Shown here: piece by piece, positions 9,144-20,992 of the stretch
How the letters are laid out: every line of letters starts with the position of its first letter
How positions within the stretch are numbered: the first letter of the stretch is position 1
Origin: an uncultured Granulosicoccaceae bacterium
Lineage (GTDB): Bacteria > Pseudomonadota > Gammaproteobacteria > Granulosicoccales > Granulosicoccaceae
Assembly (NCBI GenBank): GCA_937930305.1
Contig: CALGLE010000035.1
Coordinates: forward strand, 1 to 64,000
Direction of reading: 5' to 3'
Length of the DNA stretch: 64,000 nt
Made by a program: the position numbers and the translations under genes
Notes under the pieces: generated by a model
Seen by the model: only the letters and a program-made list of their open reading frames with translations
Told to the model about the DNA's origin: nothing
Database searches by the model: none

Positions 9144-10097
9144 TTATGAGCCAGTAAACGAACCGCTGGAATTCATGGCCGCAACCACCGCCATGCTTTC
9201 AGCGACCACCTTCCCGGCTTCGCTTTTGTCGCCATCCATCAACACGATGGTGGAGTCTTTAGCAATCTTCTCTTTGGCAGCAATCGCTTTTGAGGCCAAG
9301 TCTAATTGCACCGCTTTTTGACCTTCCGGTGTGGCGGCGGCTTTACCAATCTGTTCTAACGCTTGCGCTTGTGCGCTGGCAACCGTGGTGATAGCGATCG
9401 CCTCACCTTCAGCTTCTAAAATGCGTTGCTCTCGTTCGCCTTCTGCCGCCAGGACTTGCGCACGTTTTTGACCTTCGGCGGTGTTAATTTGTGATTGACG
9501 CGTACCTTCCGATTCTAATATGAGGGCGCGCTTATCACGTTCTGCCTTCATCTGTCGTTCCATCGCTTCCAACACACTCTTTGGCGGTGTGATGTCTTTG
9601 ATTTCATAACGTAGGCAGGAGGCACCCCAAGCGGCACCCGCATCGTTAATCGCGCTAACAATGGCGCTGTTTAACGAATCACGTTCTTCAAAGGTGCGAT
9701 CCAATGTGATTTTACCGATTTCAGAACGCATGGTGGTTTGCGCCAGTTGCGTCACACCGAACACATAGTTGTCGATACCGTAGCTGGCTTTTTCTGGGTC
9801 CAGTACTTTCATATACAACACCCCATCCACGTTCAGTGTGATGTTGTCTTTGGTAATGGCCGATTGCCCAGGCACGTCCAGCGCCATTTCTTTTAACGAC
9901 ACTTTGTACGCCACGCGATCAATAAACGGCACCACAAAGTTCAAACCCGCGATCATGGTTTTTCGGAATTTACCAAAACGTTCAACCACAAACGCCATGT
10001 TTTGCGGCACGAATTTCACCGATGAATTCAGAATCAGCATCACCACAACGGCGGCACCAACCCAGAACGCAAGCCCTGAATTTAATATGAAGTCCAT
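9144..10097 (-). CDS. SPFH/stomatin-like membrane protein, QmcA type
   Basis: The 317-residue protein starts with one membrane anchor (LAFWVGAAVVVMLILNSSVK), followed by an SPFH/band 7 domain (MAFVVERFGKFRKTMIAGLN, RSEIGKITLDRTFEERDSLN) and a long charged coiled coil with EGEREQRILEAEGEA. That layout matches QmcA/stomatin scaffold proteins, which oligomerise in the inner membrane and organise lipid microdomains or proteases. It is the first gene of an operon with nfeD and a putative transporter. A purine-rich GGGAAAGAGA precedes the ATG. Confidence 0.88.
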   Translation of the reverse strand: MDFILNSGLAFWVGAAVVVMLILNSSVKFVPQNMAFVVERFGKFRKTMIAGLNFVVPFIDRVAYKVSLKEMALDVPGQSAITKDNITLNVDGVLYMKVLDPEKASYGIDNYVFGVTQLAQTTMRSEIGKITLDRTFEERDSLNSAIVSAINDAGAAWGASCLRYEIKDITPPKSVLEAMERQMKAERDKRALILESEGTRQSQINTAEGQKRAQVLAAEGEREQRILEAEGEAIAITTVASAQAQALEQIGKAAATPEGQKAVQLDLASKAIAAKEKIAKDSTIVLMDGDKSEAGKVVAESMAVVAAMNSSGSFTGS

Positions 10098-10129
10098 TCT
10101 CTTTCCCTTATCTCTCTTTTAGCCTAATG

Positions 10130-10157
10130 AAAGTATAGGCATTATGAATAAATTCAA
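10130..10157 (-). promoter_or_regulatory. Possible promoter of the SPFH-nfeD operon
   Basis: On the minus strand TTGAAT (10152-10157) and TACTTT (10130-10135) are separated by 16 bases, a fair match to a sigma-70 promoter, ending about 30 bases before the SPFH start. It overlaps the 3' end of tsaB. The call rests on sequence pattern only. Confidence 0.35.
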
Positions 10158-10978
10158 GCACTTGAGCGTTCTGCTTCGGTCAGTGCCACCTTGTTTCGTA
10201 AGTACACCGGCTGCGCTTTATCAGCCGTTTGCCAAGCCATTGAGCCCTGCGATGTCGCCGCCCGAGCCAATGCCAATAAATCTTCTGCGTGTGGGTAAAT
10301 GTCCGCTTGAGTGAACACCTTAGCGTCAGTTACTGAGTGCAGTCTTTGCTGAATCACCGTTTCATAACGCTCCGCCCCGCCACCACACAATACGATGTTT
10401 TGCGATGGCCCTGCACGATTATCACTTTCAACCTCCTCGCAGGCGTTCCAAGCTACAGGTAACGCAAACGCATCCGGTGCAACCACCGCTTCTTCCGTAA
10501 GTTCAGTTAAATCAATCGCCTCACCCATGACCGATGCGTCAAACATCGTTGAGTACACTTGATCCATACGCGCATCGATCGCCACCAAAACCGTTTCTGT
10601 GGACTGAATTGGCGATCCATTCGGTGACTCGTTCATTGGCTTATCAGTATGCGCTGCCACGCGCGCCCGCACACACCCACGGGCCATGGCCTGCAAGCTG
10701 GATACGCCATAAACCCCACAATCGGCTGCAACCGCTAAGCCTTGGGCAGCGGCAGCGGCTATTCGCACACCCGTAAAACTGCCCGGACCTCGACCAAACA
10801 CCACACCTTCTATTTGCGCAGGCTTTAATTCAAACTCACTCAATAACCCGCTCAGCATGGGCAGCAATAAAGCCGCGTGCTCGCGCTGCACCAGGCGATG
10901 ATCCACTCGCACCTCATCGCCCACTTGCACACCGACAGAACAACTTTCCGTAGACGTATCGAAGGCCACCCAGATCAC
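10154..10978 (-). CDS. tsaB: tRNA threonylcarbamoyladenosine biosynthesis protein TsaB
   Basis: TsaB is the non-catalytic ASKHA-fold partner of TsaD in making t6A at position 37 of ANN-decoding tRNAs. The 274-residue protein shows the family N terminus (AFDTSTESCSVGVQ), REHAALLLPML and VFGRGPGSFTGVRIAAAAAQG, which is diagnostic. It is longer than E. coli TsaB (231 residues), with insertions around residues 100-115 and 160-180. It starts with GTG, and the helicase stop overlaps this start by four bases. The related Sua5/YciO-type gene in this window lies elsewhere, at 38829. Confidence 0.9.
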   Translation of the reverse strand: MIWVAFDTSTESCSVGVQVGDEVRVDHRLVQREHAALLLPMLSGLLSEFELKPAQIEGVVFGRGPGSFTGVRIAAAAAQGLAVAADCGVYGVSSLQAMARGCVRARVAAHTDKPMNESPNGSPIQSTETVLVAIDARMDQVYSTMFDASVMGEAIDLTELTEEAVVAPDAFALPVAWNACEEVESDNRAGPSQNIVLCGGGAERYETVIQQRLHSVTDAKVFTQADIYPHAEDLLALARAATSQGSMAWQTADKAQPVYLRNKVALTEAERSSA

Positions 10979-13014
10979 GTCACCGCTTCCTTTATATCGT
11001 TGTCGGAATCGCTGTCGACATCGCTATTGTTGTCTGTCTTGGTGTCTGCGTCGGCAGCTGTATCGATGCCAGCATCGTCGTCCGTTACATTGATACGTTC
11101 AAAGAACCCTTCCACTTCATCCAAGTCTCGCGTGATCGGCATGGGCGGCAAACTGTTAATAAACACTTCCCCATAGTGACGCGTTCGGATGCGTGGGTCA
11201 CACAGCACGAGGCCACCTTTATCCGTGACGTCTCGAATCAATCGCCCCACGCCCTGCTTTAACGCGATGGCCGCTTGCGGCACTTGGAATTCAAAAAACG
11301 GATTGCCACCGTCGCGTTGCAATTGATCGATGCGAGCGCGCATCACAGGATCCCCAGGAGATCCGAACGGCAGCTTATCAATCACCACTAGGGATAACGC
11401 GTCCCCACGAACGTCCACGCCCTCCCAAAAACTGCTGGTGCCCAGTAACACGGCATTGCCTGCAACCTGAAAGGCTTCCAGCAAATCACGTTTGGGCATT
11501 TGCCCCTGACACAAAATGGGATAATCAATTTTGGACTCTAACCAACTGCTGGCCTCATTCAAGGCGCGATAGCTGGTGAACAGTAAAAACGCACGACCTT
11601 TGCTGGCGTTAATCACCGGCAACACCGCATCCATGCACGCGGCGGTGTAACCTGCGTGTTGCGGTTCGGGCAATCCTTCAGGCAAATACAGTAACGCATT
11701 GCGTGGGTAATCGAATGGGCTGTCCACTTGCAGTTCGGAAGATTCTTCTAAACCCAACTGCGCGCGAAAATGGCTGAAATCCCCGCCCACCGCCAAGGTG
11801 GCTGAGGTAAATATCCAACTCGACGCCATCGCGTTCATGGCGCGCTGAAACGGTTTTGCCACATTCATTGGCGTCATGTTCAATGCAAAGCCGGTGCGAT
11901 AGGTTTCAAACCAATGCACGTAGTCACTGGCACCATCGGCATTAACAAAACGCGCCAAGGTAGTTTTTTGTTGTTCAGCCCGTCGGTAACAGCTTTCTAA
12001 ACCTTTGCCACGATCTTTTAATGGCTCTAACGCTTTCACCAGCACATCCAATAAGTTGGTTAAGCGTTCCAACTCTCTATCAATCGAGGGTGTGTCTTTC
12101 ACTTCCACCCAAGCATCGCGTGTGGGTTCTAATGAAAACGCTAAGCGAAAATAGCGCACGCCGTTTTCAAGATCGGTTGCAAAATTTCGAAGTTCTTTGC
12201 TCTCGGGCGCTTCGGCTAATTGTTCATTCACAGTATCGCGGGATAAATCGATCAGCATGCGGCTGCTTAAGCGTTTACCAAAAAACTGTGCGGCGATGTC
12301 GGGCAGCTGATGGGCCTCATCAATAATGAAACCATTCGCGCTGGGCAACAGATCCCCAAAGCCTTCTTCTTTTAAGGATAAATCGGCGCACAGTAAGTGA
12401 TGGTTTACCACCACGATGTCCGCCTCTTGGGCTTTGCGGCGGGCCGCGTGCACAAAGCAATCGTCGAGTTCTTCAAATTCGTGTTGCGAGCAGTATTCAT
12501 CGTTGGAGGTGATGAACCCCCACACTAACGAATCCTCTGGCACGTCCAACACTTCGGCAACGTCACCGGTTTCGGTGCGTTGCGACCAGGATTGCAAAAT
12601 GCGTAAATGTTGTTGATGCCGCTCATCGGCCAGAGCCGGACTTCGCAACGCTTTCATTAAGCGATGCTTGCACAGATAATTGGCCCGCCCTTTTAGCAAG
12701 CTGGTTTGCACCGAGACACCTAAACTTCTTTTCACCAGCGGCAAATCATTGGCGTACAACTGATCTTGCAAATGCCGGGTGCCGGTGGAGATGATGATGC
12801 GTTGGCCAGACAAAATGGCCGGCACCAAATAGGCAAAGGTTTTACCCGTACCTGTACCGGCCTCACCCACTAACGGGCGACCTGACTCTAAGCTTTCGTG
12901 AATGGCTTCGGCTAGGTGCTGCTGCTCTTGCCGGGGGGCAAACCCATGAAGGTTGTTTGCAATGGGGCCGCCCTCGCCGAGGATGGCCGATATTGAATCG
13001 TATTGATCAAGCAC
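10975..13014 (-). CDS. DinG/YoaA-family iron-sulfur DNA helicase
   Basis: This 679-residue XPD-like superfamily 2 helicase has Walker A GEAGTGTGKTFAYL, DEAH box FIIDEAHQLPD, and the C-terminal motifs LLFTSYRALNEAS, LLGTSSFWEGVDVRG and KQGVGRLIRD. Cys residues at NYLCKH, DEYCSQ and LDDCF lie where DinG/YoaA enzymes bind a 4Fe-4S cluster. It unwinds damaged or R-loop DNA in the known family members. The last 45 residues are an Asp-rich tail (DDDAGIDTAADADTKTDNNS) not found in E. coli YoaA. It starts with GTG behind a good AAGGAG site. Confidence 0.88.
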   Translation of the reverse strand: MLDQYDSISAILGEGGPIANNLHGFAPRQEQQHLAEAIHESLESGRPLVGEAGTGTGKTFAYLVPAILSGQRIIISTGTRHLQDQLYANDLPLVKRSLGVSVQTSLLKGRANYLCKHRLMKALRSPALADERHQQHLRILQSWSQRTETGDVAEVLDVPEDSLVWGFITSNDEYCSQHEFEELDDCFVHAARRKAQEADIVVVNHHLLCADLSLKEEGFGDLLPSANGFIIDEAHQLPDIAAQFFGKRLSSRMLIDLSRDTVNEQLAEAPESKELRNFATDLENGVRYFRLAFSLEPTRDAWVEVKDTPSIDRELERLTNLLDVLVKALEPLKDRGKGLESCYRRAEQQKTTLARFVNADGASDYVHWFETYRTGFALNMTPMNVAKPFQRAMNAMASSWIFTSATLAVGGDFSHFRAQLGLEESSELQVDSPFDYPRNALLYLPEGLPEPQHAGYTAACMDAVLPVINASKGRAFLLFTSYRALNEASSWLESKIDYPILCQGQMPKRDLLEAFQVAGNAVLLGTSSFWEGVDVRGDALSLVVIDKLPFGSPGDPVMRARIDQLQRDGGNPFFEFQVPQAAIALKQGVGRLIRDVTDKGGLVLCDPRIRTRHYGEVFINSLPPMPITRDLDEVEGFFERINVTDDDAGIDTAADADTKTDNNSDVDSDSDNDIKEAVT

Positions 13015-13052
13015 AGTACGCTCCTTGTACTGAAAGAATTGAATTTAAGTTT

Positions 13053-13535
13053 TTACTGATATTGGAACTGCTGCACCCGTTTCCTTGCGCTGCGCACACC
13101 CAATAAATCACCGCGTAGACTTCTTGCATGTTCGATGATCAACCAGTTCCTGTGCAAAAGGGCCGGATTCTCTCCAGCAAACGAGTTCGACTTCAAGGCC
13201 AAATTTTCAGCCATTAAGGCCTGGTCGTTGTCCAGCTGCACTTCAGCGGCCCGGCTCCAGAACAGGCTGTTCTGCGGGCTTAAGTCGAGCGCTTGGTACA
13301 ACAACTCCAGCGCTTCATCATCATTGTCGTTGCGACGCGCCTCTTCCGCCGCTGACCATAATTCAGCGAGCTGCTGATCATCCGTATCATACCGGATCGA
13401 CCCGTCGAGCTGCGCGCGAACGTTCACTGGCGGCTTCTGCACCTCAGGGGTGGGCTGCAATGATTGACAGCCAGTAAGGAAAAAGCACAAGGCCGCTACC
13501 AGGAAAGCAGGATGTTTGATGGACCAAGATGTCAT
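13053..13535 (-). CDS. Small lipoprotein with TPR-like helices
   Basis: The frame is open from 13652, but the Met at 13535 begins a good lipoprotein signal: SWSIKHPAFLVAALCFFLTGC with lipobox LTGC. The mature protein of about 135 residues has ELWSAAEEARRNDNDDEALE and LLYQALDLSPQNSLFWSRAA, which look like two tetratricopeptide-type helix pairs. I do not recognise a named family. It is probably anchored in the outer or inner membrane facing the periplasm. It lies 38 bases upstream of the helicase gene on the same strand. Confidence 0.65.
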   Translation of the reverse strand: MTSWSIKHPAFLVAALCFFLTGCQSLQPTPEVQKPPVNVRAQLDGSIRYDTDDQQLAELWSAAEEARRNDNDDEALELLYQALDLSPQNSLFWSRAAEVQLDNDQALMAENLALKSNSFAGENPALLHRNWLIIEHARSLRGDLLGVRSARKRVQQFQYQ

Positions 13536-13669
13536 GGGAAGGTCTGTCACCCGTTGGGTCATGAATGCAATATGTTCACTACTGTATATAGTATGACCCG
13601 CGCTAGGTTGCGATGTTTCGTTGCGACTCTTTAACAACTTGCGCACAAGCACACGGCCGCAAGGCCCGA

Positions 13670-14263
13670 TCAGCCGCCGCTGACCTGTTCTGTGGCATTC
13701 GGTAACAGTACCGACACTTCAATTCGGCGATTCTGCGCTCGACCTTCCTTTGATGCGTTGCTTACCCTGGGCCGAGCTTCGCCATAGCCGTAGGGTCGCA
13801 ATCGATCGGGAGCGATGCCACGTGCCACCAAGTACCGCACCACCGCCATCACGCGCTGCTTCGATAATTCCAGATTTCGGATGCCCGACCCTCGGTTGTC
13901 GGTGTGCCCTTCCACGGAAATCACCACATCGGGGTGCTGTTGCAGTTTCATCACCAATTCATCCAAACCCGTTCGGGCATCTCGGCCCAAATCGGCCGAA
14001 TTGGCAGGAAAGTCAACATTGGGCAAGGCGCCACTGAAGATGGGGCAGCCCAGCTCATCCACAGGTTGTGGGCCACCCGTGTTGGGGCAGGTATCCGCCT
14101 CGTCTTGCACACCGTCGTTGTCAGCATCGGCGATGGTTAAGACAGCAGGCTTCGACGCAGACGCACACGCACTGAACGTCAATAAACTGCAAACCAATAG
14201 AATCACCAAGCCGAAGGATCGAAACGCCACAGCGCCAAAACCCTGGTGCGCTAGCGACGGCAT
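13670..14263 (-). CDS. OmpA-family lipoprotein with thrombospondin type 3 repeat
   Basis: After a lipoprotein signal (VILLVCSLLTFSAC) comes a calcium-binding-type DADNDGVQDEADTCPNT repeat and a C-terminal OmpA domain with SVEGHTDNRGSGIRNLELSK and GYGEARPRVSNASKEGRAQN, which binds peptidoglycan. The ATG at 14263 just after the guaA stop is preferred over the one at 14275. The gene follows guaA directly, so it may be cotranscribed with the gua operon. Length is about 197 residues, with no beta-barrel domain, as in Pal-like tethers. Confidence 0.8.
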   Translation of the reverse strand: MPSLAHQGFGAVAFRSFGLVILLVCSLLTFSACASASKPAVLTIADADNDGVQDEADTCPNTGGPQPVDELGCPIFSGALPNVDFPANSADLGRDARTGLDELVMKLQQHPDVVISVEGHTDNRGSGIRNLELSKQRVMAVVRYLVARGIAPDRLRPYGYGEARPRVSNASKEGRAQNRRIEVSVLLPNATEQVSGG

Positions 14264-14265
14264 GG

Positions 14266-15842
14266 TTATTCCCACTCAATCGTGGCCGGTGGCTTACTAG
14301 AAATGTCGTAGGTCACGCGCGAGATGTTGGGGATGGAATTGCAGATGGTGCGAGACACTTCATCCAAAAATTCATGCGGTAAATGGGCGGCTCGTGCGGT
14401 CATAAAATCAATCGTTTCCACAGCCCGAAGGGCCACTACGTAATCGTATCTGCGTCCATCGCCGGTTACGCCGACGGACTTAACCGGTAAGAACACAGCA
14501 AACGCTTGCGACACGGTGTCGTACAAATCGTGTGCGCGCAATGCTTGAATAAAGATATCGTCGGCCTGACGCAAAATGTTGGCGTAGTCGCGACGCACCT
14601 CACCCAAAATTCTAACCCCTAAGCCAGGGCCTGGGAACGGATGGCGATACAGCATGTTCGGCGGCAATCCCAAATCCACCCCAATACGCCGCACCTCATC
14701 TTTGAACAGTTCTCGTAATGGCTCGATGAGTTTTAATGCCATGTGCTCGGGTAAGCCGCCCACATTGTGATGTGACTTGATTAAATGCGCTGAACCGGTT
14801 GATGAAGCCGCCGACTCAATAACGTCCGGATAGATGGTGCCTTGTGCGAGCCAAGCGGTTCCTTCGAGTTTGGCCGCCTCTTCTTCAAACACTTCAATAA
14901 ATAAATTACCAATGACTTTGCGTTTGGCTTCCGGATCGGTCACCCCTTCAAGGGCTGACATAAATCGAGCTTCCGCGTTGACTCGAATGACGTGCACACC
15001 CATGTTGTCAGCAAACAGCTGCATCACCTGATCGCCTTCATTCAAACGCAGCAAGCCATGATCCACAAACACACACGTTAACTGCGTGCCAATGGCCTTG
15101 TGCAGTAACGCGGCCACAACGGAAGAATCCACCCCACCCGACAAACCCAACAAGACGCGCTCGTCGCCTACCAACTGTTGAGCTGACGCCACGGCATTGT
15201 CAATGATGTTGCCTGGCGTCCAATTGCCGGCGCAGTTGCACACCTCTAAAACAAACCGCTGCAACATCACAGCACCCTGTTTAGTGTGAGTCACTTCTGG
15301 ATGAAACTGAATACCAAAGCGCATCGCTTCAGCATTTGCCATGGCGGCAATGGGTGCGTTTTCACTGGTGCCGACGGTACGAAAGCCCTCAGGAATGGAT
15401 GCCACGCGGTCCCCATGGCTCATCCAAACATCCAGCTGCGCGTTCGCTGATTCGGAATCGCTTAACCCATCGAACAAACTGCAAGCATCCGTTACATCCA
15501 TTAACGCGTAACCGAATTCACTCTCCCCTCGATGCGCTTCCACTTGACCGCCCAGTTGATGCACGAGTGCTTGCATGCCGTAACAAATACCTAATATGGG
15601 AACGGATAACTTAAGAATTTCATCGGCAATTTTCGGGGAGTTATTCTCGATAACCGATTCAGGCCCACCCGATAAAATCACCCCACTGGGATCGAATTCG
15701 GTGATGGATTCTGCGGTTAAGTCCCACGGATGAATCTCGCAATAGACGCCTGCTTCGCGTACTCGTCGGGCAATGAGCTGTGTGGTTTGCCCACCAAAAT
15801 CAATGATGAGAATGCGGTCGTGATGAATGTCTTGTGAAGCCA

Positions 15843-15843
<1 letters not shown>
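14266..15843 (-). CDS. guaA: GMP synthase (glutamine-hydrolysing)
   Basis: GuaA converts XMP, ATP and glutamine to GMP. The 525-residue protein has the class I glutamine amidotransferase domain (GICYGMQAL with the nucleophile Cys, and [12 protein letters not shown]), the ATP-pyrophosphatase loop [17 protein letters not shown], and the C-terminal dimerisation domain ending in [14 protein letters not shown], the universal GuaA end. Length matches E. coli (525). Its start overlaps the guaB stop by one base (TAATG), giving translational coupling. Confidence 0.98.
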
Positions 15844-18767
<2,924 letters not shown>

Positions 18768-18919
18768 GCCATTGCACGTCATTTAGCCAGTTTGACCGTT
18801 TTTCTTAAGAAGTTTTTTTGTACCGTGTAAAAGCCCGGCCAATTGGGCTTACAGCACGATTTCATGTAATATTTTGCGCAAACTGGCTCTCATATTGCTT
18901 TTGATGGCGGTTTTAAGAA

Positions 18920-18948
18920 TTGCTTTTTATCCTTTGATCTGATAAAAC
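18920..18948 (+). promoter_or_regulatory. Possible promoter of dksA
   Basis: TTGCTT (18920-18925) and TAAAAC (18943-18948) are 17 bases apart, about 38 bases before the dksA ATG at 18986. The match to sigma-70 consensus is moderate. The region between xseA and dksA (18768-18985) is otherwise AT-rich, with an AAGCCC/GGGCTT hairpin at 18831-18846 that lacks a T run. Confidence 0.35.
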
Positions 18949-18985
18949 CTGCGCTCGAATTTTTAGCCGAACACCCAGGGTGAAC

Positions 18986-19870
18986 ATGGCTCAGTCGTCT
19001 ACTAAAAAAGTTGCCAAGAAGGCCGCCTCTAAGAAAGCTGCAGCGAAGAAATCTGCAGCCAAAAAGAAGGCCCCAGCGGCGAAAAAAACAGCTGCCAAGA
19101 AAGCGGCAGTTAAAAAAACTACAACCAAAAGCGAACCGGTAAAAGCCGCTGCTGCCAAAAAAGTGGCGACGAAGAAAACCGCTACTGCCAGCGCTGGCGG
19201 CGAGAGCACCAACGCCTCTAAAAAGGTAGCGGCTAAAAAAGTTTCAGCGAAGAAAACCGCCAGCAAAACCAGCGCGAAGGCCACCTCGAAAAAGAAGGCC
19301 GCCAGCGCAGCAACTGAGAGTAAAGATAAACCAGTGGTAACCGAAAAGACGGCAAAAAAAGTTGCATCCAAGAAGAAAGTATCTGAAAAGAAGGCGGCCG
19401 CCGAGGCGAAAGCCGCAAAGCCTTCTGCACCCGCGGGACCAAAAATCACCGTGGGTGAACTAGAAGTTCCTGATCATTCCAAGGCGTTGCGCGATTCCAG
19501 CGGGCATTACATGACCTCGGAGCAGTTGCAAAACTTCAGTCAAAAGCTGGCCGACTGGAAGCAACAGCTGATGGAAGAGGTGGATCGAACCGTAGGTCAC
19601 ATGAAAGATGACGCTACGAACTTCCCTGACCCGAATGACCGGGCCACCCAGGAAGAAGAATTCAGTTTGGAGTTACGCACCCGAGACCGTGAGCGTAAGT
19701 TGATTAAGAAGATCAACGAAGCGCAAAAACGCATTGACGACTTAGAGTACGGTTATTGCGAAACCTGTGGTGTGGAGATTGGTGTTGGCCGTTTGGAAGC
19801 CAGGCCCACCGCCGAATTGTGCATCGATTGCAAAACACTGGAAGAAGTGCGCGAGCGCCAAACGGCCTGA
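18986..19870 (+). CDS. dksA: DksA with a long histone-like Lys/Ala-rich N-terminal extension
   Basis: The last 140 residues (about 155-294) are canonical DksA: a coiled coil with FPDPNDRATQEEEFSLELR, in which Asp218 and Ala220 match the functional tip residues of E. coli DksA, and a zinc finger with Cys258, Cys261, Cys279 and Cys282. DksA binds the RNA polymerase secondary channel and works with ppGpp. The first 150 residues are almost only Lys, Ala, Ser and Thr (repeats such as KKAASKKAAAKK), like bacterial histone H1-like proteins and AlgP. E. coli DksA has 151 residues, so the protein is about doubled. ATG 18986 with AGGG upstream is preferred over GTG 18980. Confidence 0.93.
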   Translation: MAQSSTKKVAKKAASKKAAAKKSAAKKKAPAAKKTAAKKAAVKKTTTKSEPVKAAAAKKVATKKTATASAGGESTNASKKVAAKKVSAKKTASKTSAKATSKKKAASAATESKDKPVVTEKTAKKVASKKKVSEKKAAAEAKAAKPSAPAGPKITVGELEVPDHSKALRDSSGHYMTSEQLQNFSQKLADWKQQLMEEVDRTVGHMKDDATNFPDPNDRATQEEEFSLELRTRDRERKLIKKINEAQKRIDDLEYGYCETCGVEIGVGRLEARPTAELCIDCKTLEEVRERQTA

Positions 19871-19917
19871 GCACCGGTTTCATCCAAGCAACGAATCCCC
19901 CATCCGCCGCTTGGCGG

Positions 19918-20805
19918 GTGGGTCGTTTTGCCCCCACACCCAGTGGTGACTTGCATATCGGCTCACTCGTTGCCGCGGTAGCCAGCGCCGCCGATATAAA
20001 ACATCGGGAAGGTGCGCACCGTGTGCGCATCGATGACATTGATCCGCCACGTGAAGTGCCTGGCTCTACCGATAGAATCTTACACGCACTGGTCCACTTT
20101 GCTCTCCCCATGGATGGGCCGGTTATTCGTCAAAGCGAACACCTAGCTCTTTACCAAGAGGCTTTGGATGAACTCATCAAAAACCAACAGGTGTTTGCTT
20201 GCACATGCAGTCGTAAGTCATTGCAAGATGGGCAACTTTGTGTGGCCTCTTGCCATACAAAACTCTTATCCGTGCACGAGCCTGTTAACGAACAACTGAA
20301 AGCGTTGAGAGGGGAAGCATCCGTTCGATTAAATACCGCGTCTCTAAGTGGTAGCTTAGTGATAAAGGATGAGATTCAACCCAACCAATACATTGATGAT
20401 GTAACCAAAATAGGCACACCAGTGATTTGGCGTAAAGACGGATACGTAAGCTACTTATTAGCCACAGCTGTTGATGACAGCAACGGCATCACCGATGTGG
20501 TAAGAGGGGCTGACCTTTGGGCGGAGACACCAGCACAACAACTCGTTATGGATTTATTGAATCGCAGCGTTCCCCAATGGGCGCATGTACCGTGCGCCGT
20601 TGACGAACAAAATCACAAATTGGGCAAACAAACACGTGCCGCATCGGTTCACGAGGCTGATCCTTTGGTGTTAGTGCAAAAGGTATGGCAGTTTCTCGGA
20701 CAAGCACCCCAGGTGTGTGGCAGTCTGGAAGAATTCTGGCACAACGCGGCAATAACCTGGGATCGAGAAGCCGTACCTCAGGTATTAACGCAGCGAATCG
20801 AATGA
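19918..20805 (+). CDS. gluQ: Glutamyl-Q tRNA(Asp) synthetase
   Basis: GluQRS attaches glutamate to the queuosine base of tRNA(Asp). It resembles the catalytic core of glutamyl-tRNA synthetase without an anticodon-binding domain. Visible are GRFAPTPSGDLHIGSLVAAV (HIGH-like motif HIGS), RIDDIDPPREVPGS, a zinc-binding CTCSRKS and a KLGKQTRA (KMSKS-like) motif. The frame is open from within dksA (ATG at 19756), but GTG 19918, directly before GRFAP, gives the family length (295 residues). A small hairpin, CCGCC/GGCGG at 19904-19917, sits just before this GTG. Adjacent to dksA as in Pseudomonas and E. coli. Confidence 0.9.
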   Translation: MGRFAPTPSGDLHIGSLVAAVASAADIKHREGAHRVRIDDIDPPREVPGSTDRILHALVHFALPMDGPVIRQSEHLALYQEALDELIKNQQVFACTCSRKSLQDGQLCVASCHTKLLSVHEPVNEQLKALRGEASVRLNTASLSGSLVIKDEIQPNQYIDDVTKIGTPVIWRKDGYVSYLLATAVDDSNGITDVVRGADLWAETPAQQLVMDLLNRSVPQWAHVPCAVDEQNHKLGKQTRAASVHEADPLVLVQKVWQFLGQAPQVCGSLEEFWHNAAITWDREAVPQVLTQRIE

Positions 20806-20806
20806 T

Positions 20807-20992
20807 ATGCAATCCAAACGACAAGACCACACGCTGCTGATTCTGATTGCCGCTGTGTTCCTGTTTGTATCGCCCTTTACGTCTTGGTGGTCGACTTTGG
20901 AGTTTCCTTGGTATGCCATCTTCCTTCCCTGGTCATTGGTGGTGGCGTTAGTCGCTGTTAACCAACACTGGCAGAACCTCGATGACGATTGA
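20807..20992 (+). CDS. Small two-helix membrane protein, CbrX-like
   Basis: The 61-residue protein has two hydrophobic helices (LLILIAAVFLFVSPF and WYAIFLPWSLVVALVAV) joined by a Trp-rich loop. It overlaps the start of cbrA by 11 bases and begins one base after the gluQ stop. The position and size match the small CbrX protein known upstream of cbrA in Pseudomonas putida, where it is translationally coupled to cbrA. Homology is inferred from position and topology rather than from a motif. Confidence 0.75.
   Translation: MQSKRQDHTLLILIAAVFLFVSPFTSWWSTLEFPWYAIFLPWSLVVALVAVNQHWQNLDDD

Noticed and set aside
18831..18846. A hairpin after xseA (AAGCCC/GGGCTT) as terminator
   Set aside because: The stem is only six bases and no T run follows on either strand.
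18991..19449. A 152-codon minus-strand frame opposite the DksA extension
   Set aside because: It is the reverse of the KKAA repeats and gives a Phe/Leu/Ala-rich artefact.
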